Origin: a virus
Length of the DNA: 52,507 bases
Strand: one strand, 5' to 3'
Virus record (IMG/VR): IMGVR_UViG_3300045999_003393
Coordinates: 1 to 52,507 of that record
Shown here: piece after piece, positions 42,656-50,441 of the stretch
Position numbering within the stretch: the stretch's first letter is position 1
Layout of the letters: each line of letters begins with the position of its first letter
Notes under the pieces: model-generated
The model's database searches: none
What the model was told of the DNA's origin: nothing
Seen by the model: the letters and a program-made list of their open reading frames with translations, nothing else
Translations under genes and position numbers: made by a program

Positions 42656-43152
42656 GTCGTGTCATTCCCCGAGATGGTTCGGAAGATCCTGCTATTGCGA
42701 AGTTCAACAAGTCGTTTGCCCTTCCCGTACGCCCAGATGACTACCCACCGGATATCCCTGATCATCTAGACGACCTTAGCGACAGTGGCTTGATGGATTT
42801 GTACACTCAGTTCATGTCATGGGTTTCCTACATGAAAGCGCAACTGGTCAAGGCTGAGATTGACGAGGATCGGGAATCAAACCTGTGCCGTGTTACAGAA
42901 GCCCAAACTCTGATCAAACAATGGGGTGCTGATTCCAAAGGTGATCGTGTAACTATCGCTAAAGCAAAGAGGGATGTGACCCCTGAGGTCGTTGACCAGC
43001 AGGAGCGTTACCGAGTTGCCCGTGCCTATAGAAAACTCGTAGAGGCAATGTTTGAATCGTGCGAGCGTAGTTCGCAGTTGCTGTCTCGTGAACTCAGCCG
43101 TCGTATCGGTCTACATAGTAAAGAACAACGTACCCAACGATTTGGAGCATAA
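42652..43152 (+). CDS. Hypothetical helical protein after Cas4-like nuclease
   Basis: 166 residues from ATG 42652, overlapping the nuclease stop; the longer frame to 42625 is unsupported. It is mostly helical, beginning with a short loop (DYPPDIPDHLDDLSDSGLMD) and then long charged helices. It could be a nuclease partner or DNA-binding protein. No known domain. Confidence 0.68.
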   Translation: MSRVIPRDGSEDPAIAKFNKSFALPVRPDDYPPDIPDHLDDLSDSGLMDLYTQFMSWVSYMKAQLVKAEIDEDRESNLCRVTEAQTLIKQWGADSKGDRVTIAKAKRDVTPEVVDQQERYRVARAYRKLVEAMFESCERSSQLLSRELSRRIGLHSKEQRTQRFGA

Positions 43153-43329
43153 GTGCTTAACAACTTAAATGACTGGCGAGTCTTTGAGAGCATTCAATAC
43201 AAATGGGACACCGCCGTAAGCCAAGCAATTCTGGAGGCATTGAATCCACCAGCCCCGAACCGTGTGGATACCCTGATAGACCGCATTCGCCTGCGTTCAG
43301 CATTATTTGAGCAACAGACAAAGGAATAA
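43153..43329 (+). CDS. Small hypothetical protein (58 aa)
   Basis: GTG 43153 directly follows the previous TAA and opens a 58-residue frame to TAA 43327-43329. It is helical (DWRVFESIQYKWDTAVSQAI) with a basic end. No ribosome site is clear, so translation may be coupled. Function unknown. Confidence 0.6.
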   Translation: MLNNLNDWRVFESIQYKWDTAVSQAILEALNPPAPNRVDTLIDRIRLRSALFEQQTKE

Positions 43330-43330
43330 C

Positions 43331-43495
43331 ATGACGAGCATTCGTGAACTCAATGAAGATCTACGACAGCGTTCCATGCAAAACGCCGCCTTCACACAGA
43401 ACGATATCCTTCGTGATATAAAGAATGTTCTTATTGGTATCAAAGAGTCAATAGATTCTCTAACGAAAGCCGTCGCTGAACGTGACAATTCTTAA
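43331..43495 (+). CDS. Small hypothetical coiled-coil protein (54 aa)
   Basis: ATG 43331 with AAGGAATAAC upstream opens 54 residues, ending just after the next gene's start (overlap 14 bases). The sequence (RELNEDLRQRSMQNAAFTQND then IKNVLIGIKESIDSLTKAV) resembles a short coiled coil. No function recognised. Confidence 0.65.
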   Translation: MTSIRELNEDLRQRSMQNAAFTQNDILRDIKNVLIGIKESIDSLTKAVAERDNS

Positions 43496-43697
43496 TACCG
43501 CCAGTATCTGGGTCTCTCTTGAGAATGGTAAGACCGTTAATGACGTTCGTCTTTGGTTACACCGACTTGAAGAATTAGGTATACGGGACGACACCCCCTT
43601 ACAGGAGTGTATCCTTTCATGTGAATTGTTCACATCTAACATACATCCCATACTCACCGATACCGGTGTTAGTATCATCGTGGATAAAGAGGTTTGA
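43482..43697 (+). CDS. Small hypothetical protein (71 aa)
   Basis: 71 residues from GTG 43482 in a different frame from the coiled-coil gene it overlaps. It contains a WLHRLEELGIRDDTPLQECI segment, then a beta-rich end. Similar short proteins are common in phage operons, with no known role. Confidence 0.6.
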   Translation: MTILNTASIWVSLENGKTVNDVRLWLHRLEELGIRDDTPLQECILSCELFTSNIHPILTDTGVSIIVDKEV

Positions 43698-43698
43698 A

Positions 43699-44064
43699 AT
43701 GGCAAATAGAGCAAAGCAAAAGGGTACCTCCTTTGAGACGCTTATTGTTAACTACCTACATAATAAGGGTTTCGTAAAGGCATCAAGAACCACCTTAAAG
43801 GGGAGCGGTGACACTGGGGATATCAACGGTATCCTCAACTTCTGTGCAGAACGCCACCTAGCAATCCAATGCAAGAACCAAAGAAAGTTTGATCTCAGCG
43901 GGTGGCTGGATGCCACAGTTGAACAAGCCGCCCGTCTCGGTAAGTCTTTACCTGCCTTAGTTGTTAAACGTGCTGGTAAAGGTGAAAAAGCATTGGGTGA
44001 TACTTACGTTGTTATGCGCTTAGATGACTTTGTCACCCTGCTATCTGAGGGTGGGTACTCTTAA
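43699..44064 (+). CDS. Holliday junction resolvase-like PD-(D/E)XK nuclease
   Basis: 121 residues from ATG 43699; the ATG overlaps the previous TGA. It starts GTSFETLIVNYLHNKGF and has GSGDTGDI (Asp), AIQCKNQRKFDLSGWLDA (Gln-x-Lys variant of the ExK motif), and VVKRAGKGEKALGDTYVV. This layout matches small phage Holliday junction resolvases. It is the second nuclease of this type in the operon, and closes it before a hairpin. Confidence 0.8.
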   Translation: MANRAKQKGTSFETLIVNYLHNKGFVKASRTTLKGSGDTGDINGILNFCAERHLAIQCKNQRKFDLSGWLDATVEQAARLGKSLPALVVKRAGKGEKALGDTYVVMRLDDFVTLLSEGGYS

Positions 44065-44067
44065 AAT

Positions 44068-44091
44068 TTAAGGGTTGGAAACAACCTTTAA
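44068..44091. other. GNRA-capped hairpin before SpoVS gene
   Basis: TTAAGGGTTG (44068-44077) pairs with CAACCTTTAA (44082-44091), one G-U wobble, closed by a GAAA tetraloop. There is no U-tract, so it is more likely an mRNA stability or translation control element than a terminator. It lies 15 bases upstream of the ATG of the SpoVS-like gene. Confidence 0.55.
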
Positions 44092-44106
44092 CTTATGGAG
44101 TACACT

Positions 44107-44388
44107 ATGTCACAAGATTCAGTAGACGATGTCGTCAAGGTATCGGGAAGTAGCAACCCTCAGTCAGTAGGGTCTATTGTCGCCCGTTCGGTTATCGCCG
44201 GTCAGTCACCAAAGATGCGAGCCATCGGAGCAAGTGCTGTTAACCAAGCCGTTAAGGCTTGTGCTATTGCCCGTGGTTTCGTCGCCCCCCGTGGCGTTGA
44301 CCTTTGCTTTGTAATCGGATTTGATGATATTGAAGGAGAGAATGGAGATACCATTTCTGCCATATCCTTCAAGCCAGTACCTCGGTAA
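44107..44388 (+). CDS. spoVS: SpoVS-like protein (Alba-type nucleic-acid binding)
   Basis: 93 residues from ATG 44107 with GGAG 6 bases upstream; ATG 44095 is also in frame. VVKVSGSSNPQSVGSIVARS, AIGASAVNQAVKACAIARGF and VAPRGVDLCFVIGFDDI match stage V sporulation protein S, an Alba-like small protein found in sporulating and other bacteria. Its exact biochemical role is not settled; nucleic-acid binding is suspected. Here it is at the end of the replication operon, after a hairpin and resolvase gene. Confidence 0.85.
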   Translation: MSQDSVDDVVKVSGSSNPQSVGSIVARSVIAGQSPKMRAIGASAVNQAVKACAIARGFVAPRGVDLCFVIGFDDIEGENGDTISAISFKPVPR

Positions 44389-44403
44389 ATACTAACGAGT
44401 AGA

Positions 44404-44412
44404 TGGTATCAT
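44404..44412 (+). promoter_or_regulatory. Extended -10 promoter of the unknown module
   Basis: TGG followed by TATCAT, with TATG downstream, fits the recurring TGn-TAnnnT pattern. It lies in the 57-base gap after spoVS and gives a transcript start near 44419, about 27 bases ahead of ATG 44446. An imperfect inverted repeat (CTCGG...ACGAG, 44381-44399) overlaps its -35 region. Confidence 0.5.
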
Positions 44413-44445
44413 TGACATATGACCGCTATGGGAAGTGTTTGATAT

Positions 44446-45738
44446 ATGTCTATTGATCCAATATCAGCCTACGGAGAACCGTTCCCTGAAGGGTTTGATT
44501 CGTGGCACCCTGACGAACAGCACAACTGGAAGCAAGAGAAGGCAAGAAATGTCCTTCTTGGAAATCAAACTAAAGCCTTCACAAACCTCGCCGGAGACAT
44601 TGGTGCCAGTATCAAACTTCCCGATCCTGCACCAACATTATCCCAGCGGTGGGCAATGGGAGACATGACAACTGTTCATCCCACAACCAGCACAACACCT
44701 ATACAACCACATGTCGCTGATGCTTTAGCAGAGTTTGGTTTAACAGGATTTAGAACTGTTGGAGATGCCCTTAAACACATTCGTAATACTTCTCAGTATT
44801 TCGGATTTCCTGTTGGGCAAACCATGCGGATAACATCAGAAGGAAAGACTACCAACGAGGCAACACGTTTTCTTGCACAAGAGGCTGATCGTTCAGCAGA
44901 GGGTCAACGCATATTTACTGGTGAAGAAGCCCGTCTCTTTGACGAAGCCAGTACTCTCCATGATCTAATGAGTAAAATGATGGTTCATGGGCGTACCCCT
45001 ATGACTTCTATTACCGATTCCTTGGTTAGTGATTCCTTGGCTGACCGCCTCAAAAACAAAAAGACACGACCTACAATTGATAACGAGTCCCTTAATGTCA
45101 CCCCTACTATGGATAGAGAACGTGCGTCTCGGTCGGCTGGAGAAGCAATCCCGCCTAGCGAAAAAACAGTTAAAGCAGAAAAGGAATTTGAAAAACGAAG
45201 TGCCGAACGTGCGGTTCAAAGTACTCCAAAAACTCCGAAGTCTGTTGATGTCAAACATGTACCGGGTATCGTGTATGATCCTTCAATACATACACCCGAA
45301 TCCCACAAAGAAGCAATAAGATTGCAATTAGAGAGAGAACTTGCTCCAAAGCCAGCACCTAAAGTTAGTAAGGCACCTATGCCATACTTTGATACACCAC
45401 CTAGAGTAGAGGAAGCACCACCCGTGATGAAAGAAGACACACCAGAAGAAAAGCAAGCCAACCTTGCACGTCTAGCGGCACGAAAAGCAGAACAAGAAGA
45501 ACTTGACAAATACAACGAGAAGCGACTAAATCGCTACAGACTAACCCCTTCTATAAACACACGTCTAGATGTTGGACAACGTCTGGGAGTCCAATTGCCA
45601 GACGGTCGCATTTCTCCGTTAGAAGACCACCAACGACGTAACGTCATCATCTCACGCAACATCAATAATCCGCTTGAAACTCATGACCGGATCTTGGACA
45701 AAACCCCAATGGCAGGATACCCAATCGTTGAACTATGA
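44446..45738 (+). CDS. Hypothetical 430-aa protein, long disordered C-terminus
   Basis: 430 residues from ATG 44446, first gene of module E. The N-terminal 200 residues look partly ordered (EALAEFGLTGFRTVGDALKH-like segment, then a helical TLHDLMSKMMVHGR). From about 210 to 385 it is Pro/Glu/Lys-rich and disordered; the end has a short conserved-looking INTRLDVGQRLGVQLPDG. No catalytic motif or domain is recognised. It may be a virion, ejection or host-interaction protein. Overlaps the next gene. Confidence 0.7.
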   Translation: MSIDPISAYGEPFPEGFDSWHPDEQHNWKQEKARNVLLGNQTKAFTNLAGDIGASIKLPDPAPTLSQRWAMGDMTTVHPTTSTTPIQPHVADALAEFGLTGFRTVGDALKHIRNTSQYFGFPVGQTMRITSEGKTTNEATRFLAQEADRSAEGQRIFTGEEARLFDEASTLHDLMSKMMVHGRTPMTSITDSLVSDSLADRLKNKKTRPTIDNESLNVTPTMDRERASRSAGEAIPPSEKTVKAEKEFEKRSAERAVQSTPKTPKSVDVKHVPGIVYDPSIHTPESHKEAIRLQLERELAPKPAPKVSKAPMPYFDTPPRVEEAPPVMKEDTPEEKQANLARLAARKAEQEELDKYNEKRLNRYRLTPSINTRLDVGQRLGVQLPDGRISPLEDHQRRNVIISRNINNPLETHDRILDKTPMAGYPIVEL

Positions 45739-45899
45739 GAAACCTTAAAAAAGAAGATCTCCGTAAAATGGCTAACCAATACGGGGATGACTTTGATGAT
45801 GAATACGACGATCTACTTGAAAAAGAGATAATTAAGGAAGTCAAAGACATCCGTAAAGGTAAGCATCAAAAGCATGGCTTCAAAAAAGAAATCTACTAA
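45735..45899 (+). CDS. Small charged hypothetical protein (54 aa)
   Basis: ATG 45735 overlaps the previous stop (ATGA) and encodes 54 residues to TAA 45897. The N-terminal half is acidic (YGDDFDDEYDDLLE) and the C-terminal half basic (IRKGKHQKHGFKKEIY). It overlaps the next gene by 26 bases, in another frame. No family recognised. Confidence 0.62.
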   Translation: MRNLKKEDLRKMANQYGDDFDDEYDDLLEKEIIKEVKDIRKGKHQKHGFKKEIY

Positions 45900-46035
45900 G
45901 AAACTTGACAAGACTGTCAAGTCGGATAAAGTTAAAGGTAAGAAGCAGGTATCGCCACGCCCCATATCAGCATATGGAGGCGGTAGAGCAGGTACTACTC
46001 TGACTGGTATGGGCACAGGTGACGGTCGTGGCTAG
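45874..46035 (+). CDS. Small basic hypothetical protein (53 aa)
   Basis: ATG 45874 opens 53 residues inside the end of the preceding gene. The start ASKKKSTKKLDK is Lys-rich and the end is Gly/Thr-rich. Its coding is supported by tight overlap on both sides (its TAG overlaps the GTG start at 46028). Function unknown. Confidence 0.58.
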   Translation: MASKKKSTKKLDKTVKSDKVKGKKQVSPRPISAYGGGRAGTTLTGMGTGDGRG

Positions 46036-46528
46036 TGGTAACCAGCAGACCTTCAATAACTGGAGCGGTGGTTATGATCCGTATACCCCCGAAACACAGC
46101 CAGCCATCGGACCCAGTCCGGTATTCCGCACAGCCAAGGATGCTCAACTAGCCTCTTGGGGAGCCTCCCCTGACGTTCAATACCCCGATGGGTATCTGGG
46201 CACAATGTCCAGCAACCGCCGTGATGACAAGTTGACTAAAGCAGTCATGCGTACGAACACACGTTCTTACTCAAGAGGTGTTCACAAGGGTGAGAGAATC
46301 AACGCTGGCGATTACATCTGGCCTGCTGAATTCAACCTATACACCGGTCTCCAAATGGAGTCCAAGGGAAAGAAGTATGCCCCCGTTGGTGCTGAACCAG
46401 TACGTTTGACAAATGACGGAAAGGTTGGACCACGAGGTATCCCCCGTGGGCTGTCCCGCCCTGACCAAGAAGTGATTGATTTACAGCGTAGGTCAATGCT
46501 GAAATCACTAACACCACCGTGGAGATAA
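46028..46528 (+). CDS. Hypothetical Tyr/Pro-rich protein
   Basis: 166 residues from GTG 46028 (a GTG at 46019 is also in frame). The N-terminus is Gly/Tyr/Pro-rich (QTFNNWSGGYDPYTPETQP), followed by a basic, ordered-looking C-terminal half (NRRDDKLTKAVMRTNTRSYS, then VRLTNDGKVGPRGIPRGL). It could be a capsid or DNA-binding protein; nothing in the sequence decides. It overlaps the preceding stop. Confidence 0.68.
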   Translation: MASGNQQTFNNWSGGYDPYTPETQPAIGPSPVFRTAKDAQLASWGASPDVQYPDGYLGTMSSNRRDDKLTKAVMRTNTRSYSRGVHKGERINAGDYIWPAEFNLYTGLQMESKGKKYAPVGAEPVRLTNDGKVGPRGIPRGLSRPDQEVIDLQRRSMLKSLTPPWR

Positions 46529-46530
46529 AT

Positions 46531-46692
46531 ATGCCTTGGAAACCTAAAGATGCCAGTAAAAAGACTAAAAAAGCCGATACACCTGCTGAGAAAAAGCAAT
46601 GGGCAAAGGTAGCCAATAAAGTGCTACAATCTACAGGTGACGATGCAAAGGCTGTCCGTATCGCAAATGCTTCTATTAAGAAAAGAGGGTAA
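46531..46692 (+). CDS. Small basic phage protein (MPWKPKDA type)
   Basis: ATG 46531 with GGAG 7 bases upstream encodes 53 residues, MPWKPKDASKKTKKADTPAE then QWAKVANKVLQSTGDDAKAV. This short helical, Lys-rich type occurs in many phages and some plasmids. Possibly nucleic-acid binding. Function unknown. Confidence 0.72.
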   Translation: MPWKPKDASKKTKKADTPAEKKQWAKVANKVLQSTGDDAKAVRIANASIKKRG

Positions 46693-46697
46693 ACCAT

Positions 46698-47228
46698 ATG
46701 TTTAAAAAGAATAGTAAAGCAAAAGCAGAAGTTAAGAAAGACGAAAAGAGGCCACCGGCATCGCCCCCTCGTCGTGCGACCCCTCGCCCACCCGAAACAA
46801 CCAGCAAAGGTTCTTCCTCAAAGCCAGCACCCGCAAAAGACACTGTTAAGCGTCTTCCAAATGGAAATGTTGATGCAAGTGTTGACCGTTACTCAAAGGC
46901 TGACTTGGGAGCAATGAGCGACCGACAGTTGATTGACCACTACAAGAGAGCAAAGGCAGACCCTTCACACCAAGACAAGATGGGTTATGCAGACAATAAA
47001 AAGATGAAAGACATCCACGATGCACTTGCTTTGCGTAGCATGACCCCTGAAGCAGTAGACAGGGGCAAAATAACCTTTGATAGAACAGATAAGGCATCTG
47101 GTTCTTCCACAGTACCAGCAAGGGACGCTAAAGGCCGTGTTGATACATCTAAGCCACTGAAAGACGTACCTTTCAAAGGTAAGGGTAACGAAAACCAACC
47201 TAAACGACCATCAAGACCACCTAAGTGA
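46698..47228 (+). CDS. Hypothetical disordered Lys/Pro-rich protein
   Basis: 176 residues from ATG 46698. The N-terminal 55 residues (KKDEKRPPASPPRRATPRPP) are disordered and positively charged; a short helical region (MSDRQLIDHYKRAKADPSHQ then MKDIHDALALRSMTP) follows. The composition suggests RNA/DNA or scaffold interaction. No family known. Confidence 0.66.
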   Translation: MFKKNSKAKAEVKKDEKRPPASPPRRATPRPPETTSKGSSSKPAPAKDTVKRLPNGNVDASVDRYSKADLGAMSDRQLIDHYKRAKADPSHQDKMGYADNKKMKDIHDALALRSMTPEAVDRGKITFDRTDKASGSSTVPARDAKGRVDTSKPLKDVPFKGKGNENQPKRPSRPPK

Positions 47229-47260
47229 TCTAACTTCTCATCAAGTAAAGGAACCCGATA

Positions 47261-47683
47261 ATGGCTCTATTTAAGCGTAAACCCGCATCCAGTTCTTACG
47301 GAAAGCGTGGAGATTCCCCTCACGGTGGCGATAGTAAGTCTCTACACATGGGACATGTGCAGTGGGCGAAGGACGTGTACAACATGACTCCTCGCCAAGC
47401 ACGACGTAACAGTGCTGACGTTAAAACTGGATATGATAACCATCAAAGGCTGTACTCAGGTCTCAACCAAGATCAAGCCACAGGTATTGGGTTTGGTAAT
47501 TCCATTGACGACATTGCCCACAATTCGGCACAGCCAGCCGTTGCCGAAGCCAGCAATCGTCTACAAAACATTAAAAATAAGAACGACAAGAAGGACTGGA
47601 AAAAGGGCAAAAACTTACCACCACAGCCACGCATGTTCGGCAATATAGGAAAGAACATGCTCGGTGGCTCTCCCTTTGATTGA
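47261..47683 (+). CDS. Hypothetical basic protein
   Basis: 140 residues from ATG 47261 with AAAGGA upstream. A basic N-terminus, a central VQWAKDVYNMTPRQARRNSA stretch and a Lys-rich C-terminus (NKNDKKDWKKGKN) give a protein likely to bind nucleic acid or other virion proteins. No recognised domain. Confidence 0.66.
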   Translation: MALFKRKPASSSYGKRGDSPHGGDSKSLHMGHVQWAKDVYNMTPRQARRNSADVKTGYDNHQRLYSGLNQDQATGIGFGNSIDDIAHNSAQPAVAEASNRLQNIKNKNDKKDWKKGKNLPPQPRMFGNIGKNMLGGSPFD

Positions 47684-47716
47684 TTAATATTCTAATTACG
47701 AAAGTAGGAAAGTAAC

Positions 47717-48151
47717 ATGGCTAAAGGTCAAGACTCAGGATTAGACCCAAGTCGTAAAGTAACCCACGAAGCGCATATGGACAAGATGCATACTGAGTGG
47801 GCAACACGCATGGGAGTACCCAAGCAATGGGTAACCGGTCATAGCACCGCTAAGTTCAGCGGAAGTATTGCTGGGTTCACAGGTGCTAAAGGTGACGGAA
47901 ACATCCATTTTACGTCTGAATCCACTGGTGGAGGAGCCACCGATAGTCATTCCATTCCTTTCAAACACCCCTATATGGATTCTGGGTCAGCCCACCATTT
48001 CAACAAATTCTTTGGCACGAACCCTAATAACCCAAGTGCAGGTGCAAAGTGGGTAGCCGAGGGCAGGATGGCTCCAAACGGTATTCGTGCAGATTCCGGT
48101 CAATCAATGCATTGGACTCTTCGTCCCCATAACCCACAACTGGATGACTGA
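47717..48151 (+). CDS. Hypothetical protein with MAKGQDS tag
   Basis: 144 residues from ATG 47717 (TAGGAAAG upstream). It begins MAKGQDSGLDPSRKV, a tag shared with the protein at 48387. The body has a Gly/His/Ser-rich, beta-looking region (KFSGSIAGFTGAKGDGNIHF). The first 21 bases are identical in both genes, pointing to a recent copy or a conserved leader. Function unknown. Confidence 0.7.
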   Translation: MAKGQDSGLDPSRKVTHEAHMDKMHTEWATRMGVPKQWVTGHSTAKFSGSIAGFTGAKGDGNIHFTSESTGGGATDSHSIPFKHPYMDSGSAHHFNKFFGTNPNNPSAGAKWVAEGRMAPNGIRADSGQSMHWTLRPHNPQLDD

Positions 48152-48156
48152 TAACC

Positions 48157-48384
48157 ATGCCCTCCCCCAGTGGACCACAGTTTGCTCAACCCCTACAGCC
48201 CCAAGAGTTGACCCAATCTTCCAGCAACCCATTTCAAGTTAAATCTCCCCGTGATCTTGAATGGTCTATGTCAGATCAGGGTGGTATGAGCACCAGCCAA
48301 AAGTGGGAAAAGGGTATTACTGACCAATCTATGAAGGGCAACCAAGGTTACTTGCGTCAACCCGGACCCACACTGCGAGACTGA
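48157..48384 (+). CDS. Hypothetical polar protein (75 aa)
   Basis: 75 residues from ATG 48157, 6 bases after the preceding stop. It is polar and Pro/Ser/Gln-rich (FAQPLQPQELTQSSSN then RDLEWSMSDQGGMS), with no ribosome site seen and no domain. Its position between the two MAKGQDS genes supports one co-transcribed group. Confidence 0.62.
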   Translation: MPSPSGPQFAQPLQPQELTQSSSNPFQVKSPRDLEWSMSDQGGMSTSQKWEKGITDQSMKGNQGYLRQPGPTLRD

Positions 48385-48386
48385 AC

Positions 48387-48707
48387 ATGGCTAAAGGTCA
48401 AGACTCATCAAACCATCCGTCTCGTAAAGTGGACAGACCATCATTATCGCTGAGGGCACGGATGGAGTCATCCGATAATGCCAACCCACAAGGTATGGTA
48501 CGACCTCGCCTCCCTGTCAGCAACCAAGTAAGTCGCATGGGTAAAACCATTGCTGAAGGAATAAAAGGGATGGTTTACGGTGGCAGTGTCACCCGAGGAG
48601 CAGAGGCTATGGACTCCACAGCAGTTGGTGGTACTCCGTACACAGAACCAGATCCAGCCCCTCCGATGGGTATGAAACGACCGGTTATCAAAACTAAGAA
48701 GAACTGA
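48387..48707 (+). CDS. Hypothetical protein with MAKGQDS tag (copy 2)
   Basis: 106 residues from ATG 48387. It begins MAKGQDSSNHPSRKV, the same tag as 47717, then a basic body (SLSLRARMESSDNANPQGMV) and ends Lys-rich (PVIKTKKN). The tag is the only shared part, so it may be a signal for targeting or assembly. No known family. Confidence 0.66.
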   Translation: MAKGQDSSNHPSRKVDRPSLSLRARMESSDNANPQGMVRPRLPVSNQVSRMGKTIAEGIKGMVYGGSVTRGAEAMDSTAVGGTPYTEPDPAPPMGMKRPVIKTKKN

Positions 48708-48708
48708 T

Positions 48709-48873
48709 ATGACTATCAAGCCTGACTTGAGGCTGATTAGCGAAGATGGCACTCCGCAAGGTCACCACTACCCCCTCTCTATGGATGACCACCCTGCACG
48801 GTTCTTCCGATACAAGGACGCTTCTAACTTTTACGATCTAACAACCAACCCGAAGGATGGCGACAATGGCTAA
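48709..48873 (+). CDS. Small hypothetical protein (54 aa)
   Basis: ATG 48709 lies 2 bases past the preceding stop and encodes 54 residues to TAA 48871-48873. It has an ordered-looking middle (HHYPLSMDDHPARFFRYKD) with aromatic residues and a polar end. Its stop overlaps the next gene's start. Function unknown. Confidence 0.6.
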   Translation: MTIKPDLRLISEDGTPQGHHYPLSMDDHPARFFRYKDASNFYDLTTNPKDGDNG

Positions 48874-49162
48874 ACCATGGCAATCCCGTCAGGAGATGTT
48901 GGTTGATATCGCCCTTGAAACCGCTATCAGTGACCCTGAGACCATACGTCAAATTCGCCCTGCTGTTCCACAACAGTTGTTTCCCCAATCCAGAGGGATG
49001 ATCAAACAGGAACCAACCTTGGACAGCATCTTTAATATGTCTCGCTATGGGGTATCATATAGGTCGTGGGTATCGGGTATGCCCGTCATGCAAAATTACT
49101 TTAATCAAGGTGAGTTCTCCGGTTCCGGTCGGTACTCCATGAACAGTCTGGGAGGTGCATAA
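48866..49162 (+). CDS. Hypothetical protein (98 aa)
   Basis: 98 residues from ATG 48866 with GAAGG at 48852-48856; ATG 48857 is possible. It contains SRQEMLVDIALETAISDPET and an aromatic segment MSRYGVSYRSWVSG. A TATCAT with TATA nearby (49055-49064) lies inside but is probably part of the coding sequence. Function unknown. Confidence 0.65.
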   Translation: MAKPWQSRQEMLVDIALETAISDPETIRQIRPAVPQQLFPQSRGMIKQEPTLDSIFNMSRYGVSYRSWVSGMPVMQNYFNQGEFSGSGRYSMNSLGGA

Positions 49163-50400
49163 TGGCTCAACCACAAGGAGGAATGAGTTCCTTCCAATTC
49201 AAAGACCCATTTGACCTTCTTAGCGATCTCCATAATGCTCGCTTTCAGTTCATGTACAAAAACGAGTTTGCTCGTGGAAGTCGCCCCAACTTCAATGACG
49301 TTGGTGGCGGTGGCGTTAACTTGCCAGCATCGGAAGCCCGTACTCGTCTTCCTGTCAACGCCCCCATGTCCGAGATGGTTCGCCGTGCCCCAATTCGTGG
49401 TGGGCTTCCTGCCCCACGCCAACTCACTGCCCCACAGAACTTTGGGACACCACCTGTAGAAGGTGGAGAAGAAGATCGCATGGGGGCCACTGTCGGACCT
49501 CTTGCCAAAGAGGGCATTCCTCTAGCACAAAAGTTGTACGGTAACTACAAATTTAACAAGCAGTATGGTGCAGACGTTCAACGCCTAAGTGATCTTGATA
49601 AACAACAGGCGCAGGTTGGTCAGCAATATGACAACCTTAAAGAAACAATAGAAATCAATAAGAACCTTGCTGGTATGCGTGAACAATCACGACAGTCACA
49701 AGCACAATTGCGCCAACAAGATATTGCATCACGGGTTCAGGGAAACCTCCCCAATGTGGTAGCCAGTGTTACTGGAGACAGAACCAACCCTGCCAATGTC
49801 CTTGAACCCACGGTTGCTTCTGCTAATCGTATGGCTATGGGTCGTCTCAATACCCTTGAGACACAAGCCGCCGCCGCAGAAGCCAACGCAAACCGCCCCA
49901 AAGGTAGTCGCACCATTCAGGACGTTGTCAATGAGCGCAACGCCGAAAGGTTTGCCGGTACACGCAGTAGGATCCCCACCGTCACCGATCCTTCAATAAC
50001 CCCTGAAGGTTCTCCATACGGGATGCTTGGACCCACCGGTAAAGCAGGAAGCATGGGAGCACTACCATCCAATGTTTCTGATGCCAATCGTAAACTTCTT
50101 GAGAGCCTTGACGAGGCATATGCCAGTCAAGGTAGTGGTGGAGCACCTGCTCTACCTTCCCCTTCACAAATGCCTACCGCCCCCGGAGGGGGAGGAGGGT
50201 CATTCCCTTCTTTCCCAATCGTTCCTAACCCCAACCAACCACCAGCCGGTCCTTCTAGCCCGTTCCCCCAGCCCAAGCAATATGACAAGGGGACAAACAC
50301 ACAGGCTCTAGGCGGTGGACTAATCCCCCCTGCACCCTCTGCCCCACGACCGTCCCTCGCTGACCGTCGTCGTTCAAAAGGTCGGTTCCCCAGAAAATAG
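49162..50400 (+). CDS. Hypothetical Gly/Pro/Gln-rich protein
   Basis: 412 residues from ATG 49162, overlapping the previous stop (TAATGG). The N-terminus (MSSFQFKDPFDLLSDLHNAR) looks ordered; from about 110 to 240 there is a long helical Gln/Ala-rich region (QQAQVGQQYDNLKETIEIN), and the last 130 residues are Pro/Gly/Ser-rich, with a basic end. It could be a filamentous or virion-linked structure. It is the last gene before the leaderless gene at 50442. Confidence 0.68.
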   Translation: MAQPQGGMSSFQFKDPFDLLSDLHNARFQFMYKNEFARGSRPNFNDVGGGGVNLPASEARTRLPVNAPMSEMVRRAPIRGGLPAPRQLTAPQNFGTPPVEGGEEDRMGATVGPLAKEGIPLAQKLYGNYKFNKQYGADVQRLSDLDKQQAQVGQQYDNLKETIEINKNLAGMREQSRQSQAQLRQQDIASRVQGNLPNVVASVTGDRTNPANVLEPTVASANRMAMGRLNTLETQAAAAEANANRPKGSRTIQDVVNERNAERFAGTRSRIPTVTDPSITPEGSPYGMLGPTGKAGSMGALPSNVSDANRKLLESLDEAYASQGSGGAPALPSPSQMPTAPGGGGGSFPSFPIVPNPNQPPAGPSSPFPQPKQYDKGTNTQALGGGLIPPAPSAPRPSLADRRRSKGRFPRK

Positions 50401-50426
50401 TCGTTACCAAACGACCGACATAGATA

Positions 50427-50435
50427 TGGTAAAGT
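50427..50435 (+). promoter_or_regulatory. Extended -10 promoter for a leaderless gene
   Basis: TGG followed by TAAAGT ends 7 bases before the ATG at 50442, so transcription would begin at or next to the A of ATG. A perfect 6-bp inverted repeat, GTCGTT/AACGAC with a 4-base gap (50400-50415), lies at about -42 to -27 and could be an operator. No ribosome site precedes the ATG. Confidence 0.55.
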
Positions 50436-50441
50436 ATTGAT

